Below are positions 58,801-64,000 of a stretch of 64,000 bases of DNA, piece after piece. The notes under the pieces were generated by a model. The model was given only the letters and a program-made list of their open reading frames with translations, searched no databases and was not told the DNA's origin. Where the stretch lies: the NCBI GenBank assembly GCA_013368445.1, contig JAACJO010000014.1:1-64000 (forward strand), written 5' to 3'. Positions within the stretch are counted from its first letter, which is position 1, and every line of letters begins with the position of its first letter. A program made the position numbers and the translations under genes. Source of the stretch: Leucocoprinus leucothites. Its lineage: Eukaryota; Basidiomycota; Agaricomycetes; Agaricales; Agaricaceae.

Positions 58801-59640
58801 GGTTTTCGTCCTGGTATCCGAAAGATGTTGTGTAAAAGTTCTGTGTTCGAGTCGCATTAAGATTGCGTTGTGTGAAATACATCAGATAAGAGCAACTTGA
58901 TCCATCGACTAAGAAAACAGGCAATGCAAGAATATATGGTCAAATGGCAGTATCGCATCCTTGTTCACCTCGAGCGCTGAAGCGCACGAGGAGACGTTAG
59001 GACAATTGAGCTACACAAGTAAAACCGAATGCAAGTGTGACTAGATCCACCTGCGAGACTCCAGCACCAAAGTGAAAAGGCTGCATGATAAGTTGTGTGA
59101 CGTCTCGAGGCGAATGAAAATGATTCACCAAGTAACGAAGAGACCGGTATTCTTGTGCCTATTCATTCCGGGCAGGGTAACATAATATCCAGACAACCAC
59201 ACACAATGTGTGGGGAAAGGGGATTGGAGGCAATAAGCAGCCATTTCCTTGTTCGTCAGGCTGAAGGAGAACGCAAACGGGTCACCCCAGATCGTGTCTG
59301 TCTTCGGCTCACTGTGTGGCTGCCCAAGTCTATGTTATTGTTAGATAGATAGGATTGCGACGCGTCACTCGTGTCACAAGAAATCATACTTGCCTCGTTC
59401 CTCGGCAAGTCTTCCACAAAAGTTCCAAAATGACCTGTGACTCAATGGGGGTAAAAAGCGAGATAAATTAGCTGCAAATCGAGGCCGGATAGAAAAAATT
59501 ACTGGAAATGTTTTCCCCCATCATGTATGATATCAAGGGTCCGATGATTATGCACGTTGTCTAACGCATAACACAAGCTCATCCTGCTAACAAACACTCT
59601 GTTCTGGAAGCGACAAGGAAGCATGTATAATAAAAAAGAT
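58801..59640. other. Intergenic interval
   Basis: No gene or repeat recognised between the HsbA remnant and the F-box gene. Confidence 0.4.
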
Positions 59641-59647
59641 CGTCCTC

Positions 59648-61283
59648 CTATCCTTGCTCCATACTGGGCACCTTTTCGTTTTTCAGTAAATCAATGAGCC
59701 TTTGAAGCTCGATGAAACGCTTCTTCAGTCCCTCGCCACCTCCCTCGTCGTCTCCGAGATAACAAACGCAAAGGGAAGGAAATATTGCCAAGAGGTTCCG
59801 CGCCAAGATGTACATCTCGACTAACTCCTCGGGGAAGTTCGCCGCGACGTCGATGCCGAGTATCCCCAGGGGCGAATGGGATGTGAAGTTGACTATTCCC
59901 TTTAGCAGTCCAGGATCCAGGAGAGATTGAAAGTCCATGCCCATGACCACCCCGCTCAGCGAAGAGTGCTTGGCAATAGTGGGTAGTAATGGAGTGGCAT
60001 TGTATGTGGGAACCTTTTGCGAGCTGCTATCCCGCGGGGTAGTGTATTGGAACATCAACAGCCTTAGTTTGGGCCATTGAGATAACATAAAATCGAATTC
60101 TTGAGCAGAGAACTCGAAAGTGATGTTTTTTAGTTTGAATACTTTAAGTGGGAGTTTGAAAATGGAGCGGATGTCGTCGGAACACAGACTTTTGGCGTTT
60201 TCGAGCCGGAGAGTTACTACTCGGATTTCCATCAATGCAGGACAGCACTCAGCAATCCCATCAAAAAATGATTTCCAGCGAATAGCTATAGGGTTATGAA
60301 GCATCACAGATATAGAATGGAGAGAGGGAAGTCGGCATGCACGAAAAAACATTTCGTAGTCCTGTGGTTCGCCCACGAGGCACGTCGTTTTAAGGTATTT
60401 GTGCGTAATGGCCTCAGGTGGTTGTAAGGGAGTATATGCTTGGAGATTAAGCATGAGATAATCCAGGTGGGGAAGAGATGCGAGAGTATCACTAACAGAG
60501 ATAGAGCTATTACGCAGTCCGGGAACAGGACTGGGTATGAAGGTTAGGGCGGTTAACTGGGGAAAGATAGTGATCGATTGAATCGTATCAGGTTGAGGAT
60601 GTGCTCGAATATTGATCTTGCGTGGTTTACACCCGCAACTCCAAAGGATGTTCAGAAGCACCCGCACATTAATGCAAGAGTGGTCATGTTTTCCATCCTC
60701 TATATCGATAGCCTGGATGGAGGGCGAAAGGATGGGCAACAGCAAAGAAACGTCAATCACTTCTCGACGTTGGCTTGTATGAGAGAGATGAAGACTTTGC
60801 AAATTGGGAAGAAGGGAAGTGTTCGAACTCGTGCAGAGACTGAGGATGCGCCAGAAGGAGGACTCCTTGCGACAAGAAGATGATGTTATGGAGTACTTCA
60901 GGGAGTGAATCCGGGAGAGATAATCGCGAACGCGCGATTTTAGATCCTCGTTGAACGGAGAAAGAAGAACCTGGACTCTGTATTTAATCCATGAAGAGCA
61001 GAGATTTTGTACTTCGACTAACCCAGCGTTCCTCATATCTTCCCTCCCGAATGGAATCCGCCTTCACAAGCTCGGTGACGATTGGCATATCCGGGGAAGG
61101 GGCTTGGGCGTTAATAACATGCTTCAAAAGCTCGAGTGTATCTACATCCTGCCAAAGTCTGTCCAAAGCCAGATGGGATATGGCTTTTGACACAGTTGTC
61201 AGGGATAACAAGGGATGGAGCTTATCGGATCCGATCCCATAGAAGGCTATTATCTCTTGCCAAATTTTAGGACTGAAAATCAT
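59648..61283 (-). CDS. F-box-like / leucine-rich-repeat protein 2
   Basis: Two exons on the minus strand, joined ERW|VLLSPF over a short intron near 60970-61020 (acceptor GAGTCCAG). Start MIFSPKIWQEIIAFYGIGSD (61283), chosen so that the F-box-like motif IWQEIIAFYG...LSLTTVSKAISHLALDRLWQ comes first, as in the gene at 36206; an in-frame ATG at 61325 adds 14 residues. The long exon (to 59648) holds irregular LRR lines such as LLPNLQSLHLSHTS, LPHLDYLMLNLQAY, ALMEIRVVTLRLEN and WPKLRLLMFQYTTP. Length is about 530 residues, near that of the first F-box gene. An SCF substrate-receptor role is inferred from the domain layout; the substrate is unknown. Confidence 0.82.
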
Positions 61284-62880
61284 TTTGTATGAAACCTCGA
61301 AGTAGGAGTCAGATGGTCCGAGCAAGTGCGATCAACACTTGCAGTATAAAAGGAGCAAGAAGGGAATATTTCGTCTGAAGAGCGTACGATGTGCTCGTGG
61401 AAGAACCCAGAAAGAGAATCTAATAGAACGTCAAATCGCGTGAAGGTCATATCACATTACCACGTGACCAGACAGAGATTTCCCTTTTTGATGGACTCAA
61501 GTGTTGCCCCACCGCCGACGAGTCGATGAAAATATACTCATCCTCTAGGAAACACCAAATCCTTTGTTCAAGAACTGATCAATGCACTTTTACCTGGTAT
61601 GAGATTGGGGTATATCGAAGCAATGTCTACGACTTGTTCGAAAGACGGGTGCCGACTCGGAGGACCTGCTCCTGCTCATTCGGCCAGGGGCAACGTTTTT
61701 AGAGCGTGAGGGGCTCACGGTAAGCGTGGAAGCGTGACTTGGCTGCAAATGCTCACGCTCGGTGTCACGCTAAATTCTAGGTGCCCTTCGGCCAGGGGAC
61801 AAGTTTACCCTACAACCAAGTTCGAGATGGGGGCGAATGAGATATAGACCCAAAACTCTCAAAAAACTAGAGAAAGTGCATATCTAGATTCAGGTCTTCA
61901 TGCCTTCCAGGCTTCCAGTAAGTCCAACACAAACCTTCCAATTCGCACATGCATGCAATTGTCGGACCTGAGGCAGTTCAAACAATGATTTCCAGCGAGC
62001 AGTTAAAAATCTATGAATTAGTATTCTTCCGCTAACTAATCAAATCAAGTAAACCGAAATACACACCAAAAAACACCTCTAACCGTCCCACAGTCCCCTA
62101 TCCAAATTGGTTTCCTAAGCCCCTATCAGAGTTTGATGAATCGTGAATGATCATAGTGATCGACTAGAGTACTATAGTAATGAAAACAACATACCCAATG
62201 CAAAGGGATAGAGTAAATTCAAAGAAAAGCTACCAAGAAACATACTTAATGCCATCCTAACCAGGACCCCCCAAAAACGTTGAGGAACGATAAGAGCAAG
62301 GTCGCAAAAAAGCGCTTGTTGGAAGTAAATAGTACAAGTGCACACAGGCATAAAATCTACCTCCCTATCCATACTCGCGAATAAATTAAATGGGTCAGGG
62401 ACAAGATACAAAGAGTACTAACGTCGAGTATCTCTCATTACATATGCCTTTGAACGGAAAACTCTCGAGTGTGTGCACCGGGTCGAACTGCGTTGTTTCC
62501 TTCAGCGCCACAAAGGCGGTATCGGGTCTCTATTGTTACATCATCTTCGACCTAAATCTCCGACCCTGAATTTCCCTCCAATGTATCGCTCCGATTACGA
62601 TCCAGACCACGAGAAGAAGCATGTCACTGTCCTCTTCTTCGCTTGGTACCCACCACACTAAACCCTCGGTCCTGTAATAAAACACATCTCTGCGGACGTT
62701 CTAACGAGATAATCCCGCATGCGAATTCTAGGTTTATCAAACCATCCACCCGTTTCTCTCCCACTCCCACAAAAACCAAGACAAAAAAACTACACTTTTA
62801 CATTTTCAACCCACAGCCCACTATTCACAACAAAGAAACCTATCTAATACACGAAGTTCCAAGGTATAATTAATTCCACA
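61284..62880. other. Intergenic interval with small inverted-repeat insertion
   Basis: No gene recognised. It contains the small repeat at 61679-61806 listed separately. The 79-codon minus-strand hydrophobic ORF at 62172-62411 has no supporting context. Confidence 0.4.
61679..61806. repeat. Short direct repeat enclosing an inverted-repeat core
   Basis: 'ttcggccaggggcaacgttt' (61679-61698) recurs as 'ttcggccaggggacaagttt' (61787-61806), 108 bp apart. Between them the ends TTTAGAGCGTGA (from 61698) and TCACGCTAAA (to 61774) are imperfect inverted repeats. The core has several GCGTGA or TCACGC motifs in both orientations. It could be a very small MITE or SINE-like insertion. Confidence 0.55.
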
Positions 62881-64000
62881 TCAAGCACTCTCCGCCACCT
62901 TCTTCTTAATCACATCCACAACACCCGGCTCAGCCAACGTACTCAAATCACCCAACTGATCACCCTCCCCAGCCACAATCTTCCTCATAATCCTCCTCAT
63001 AATCTTCCCAGACCTCGTCTTGGGTAGATCACCCACAATGTAGACTTTCTTGGGTGCTGCAAAAGGTCCGATTACTTTACGGACTTGCAAGACGAGTTCT
63101 TTGACGAGAGCAGCTTCGTCGTTGGGGTCGTGTTTGAATTCACTGATAAGAAGGAGGGGTGAGTTTTCGGCGGTGAGTCTGTGCGTCTAAGGACGTACGG
63201 TTTCAAGGTGGCGAATGCAAAGACGGCTTGACCAGTAAGCTCGTCTGCGGTACCGATAACAGCAGTCTCGGCAACACCGGGGTGCATAATCAAAGCAGAT
63301 TCAATCTCGGCGGTGGAGAGACGGTGACCAGACACGTTAATAACATCTATTCATTCGTCAGTAAACTGCGTGGTCCTCGGTATAACAGTACACGCACCGT
63401 CAACACGACCCTTGATCCAGATATACCCATGCTCGTCACGAGCAGCACCATCACCGGTATAGAACATACCAGGGTACGGCTGCATATAGGTCTCAAGGTA
63501 CCGCTTATGGTCTTGGTAAATCGTGCGAGCAATTGACGGCCAAGGGTTCTTGAGCACAAGAACACCCTCAACATTATTCCCAACGAGTTCTTCACCCGAA
63601 ACGGGATCAAGAATAGCAGGCTCAACACCAAAGAACGGAACCGTAGCGGAACCGGGCTTGGTCTCAATGGCACCAGGGAAAGGAGTGATGACGATCGATC
63701 CGGTTTCGGTTTGCCTATAGTGAAGAATCGATCACAATTCAATTAAGATTTGCTTCTCCTTCGTGTGTCAGATCCATCACCAAAGTTAATCACTCACCAG
63801 AAGGTATCGACAATCGCACACTGCTTCTTTCCAACATGGTCATTATACCAGTGCCACGCTTCAGGATTGATGGGTTCTCCGACACTTCCCAAGACCCGGA
63901 TGGAAGTCAAATCGTGGTTCTCGACGTGGTGAGCACCGAGACGACGGAGGAGACGGATAGCGGTGGGGGCGGAATAGAAGTGCGTGAGTTTGTGCTTTTC
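62881..64000 (-). CDS. ACS1: Acetyl-CoA synthetase (3' part, runs off the window)
   Basis: C-terminal part of an AMP-forming acetate-CoA ligase; the start lies beyond 64000. In gene order: [20 protein letters not shown], then VDTFWQTETGS (adenylate-binding motif, about 63715-63820, split by an intron), GVEPAILDP and [12 protein letters not shown]. Then come [20 protein letters not shown] (hinge region, split by an intron near 63345-63400), [28 protein letters not shown] and [16 protein letters not shown] with the catalytic, acetylatable lysine. It ends KKKVAESA at 62881. Introns are also seen at about 63137-63198. The enzyme makes acetyl-CoA from acetate, CoA and ATP and is needed for growth on acetate or C2 sources (facA/acu-5/ACS1 orthologues). 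All visible catalytic motifs are intact. Confidence 0.93.

Noticed and set aside
62172..62411. Small hydrophobic minus-strand ORF upstream of acetyl-CoA synthetase
   Set aside because: AT-rich intergenic sequence with no promoter, splice or family evidence; the hydrophobicity follows from T-rich composition.

Overview
The window looks like the nuclear genome of a filamentous basidiomycete, probably an agaricomycete. The evidence is many 45-70 bp GT-AG introns, a tandem cluster of hydrophobic surface-binding protein (HsbA) genes, F-box/LRR genes of the basidiomycete type, a peroxin PEX3, a fungal-type acetyl-CoA synthetase, an intron-containing tRNA-Arg(ACG), a degenerate Copia retrotransposon and several lineage-specific multipass membrane protein genes. 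Species cannot be named from this sequence.

Layout. (1) 1-12.9 kb is TE-rich and visibly poor in CG dinucleotides. It holds a PEX3 relic split by a solo LTR (190-852, 5-bp target duplication), a CpG-decayed copy of a membrane-protein gene (4.66-6.78 kb), and a complete but degenerate Copia element (6928-12928, two 247-bp LTRs, GGCCA target duplication). (2) 12.9-34 kb continues an old segmental array. Each unit has a minus-strand relic of PEX3, a non-coding block here called block B (missing from one unit), and a minus-strand gene for a predicted seven-segment membrane protein. Five membrane-gene copies and five PEX3 relics are visible. Only membrane copy 2 (17250-19420) appears open throughout; the others carry stops, frameshifts or a lost splice donor. 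A 380-bp element with 20-bp perfect terminal inverted repeats lies at 31194-31573. (3) 34-41.4 kb has an F-box/LRR gene (36137-37904), its truncated paralogue (34264) and the only intact PEX3 (39143-41346), which is probably the source of the relics. (4) 41.4-49 kb is ordinary gene space: a tiny five-exon mitochondrial-type gene divergent from PEX3, a five-exon gene of unknown function, tRNA-Arg, and a multipass membrane gene with a tandemly duplicated, broken neighbour whose duplication starts at the tRNA 3' end. (5) 50.6-58.8 kb is an HsbA cluster: four spliced genes with one exon pattern plus one remnant. (6) 59.6-64 kb has a second F-box/LRR gene and the 3' part of acetyl-CoA synthetase, which runs off the right edge.

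The housekeeping genes (PEX3, acetyl-CoA synthetase, tRNA, small mitochondrial-type protein) have no visible functional link to one another. HsbA proteins are secreted amphipathic proteins that coat hydrophobic surfaces. The membrane families and F-box genes are dispensable-looking, fast-duplicating families. The most notable signal is the repeated co-duplication of PEX3 with the membrane gene, followed by decay of every PEX3 copy but one.
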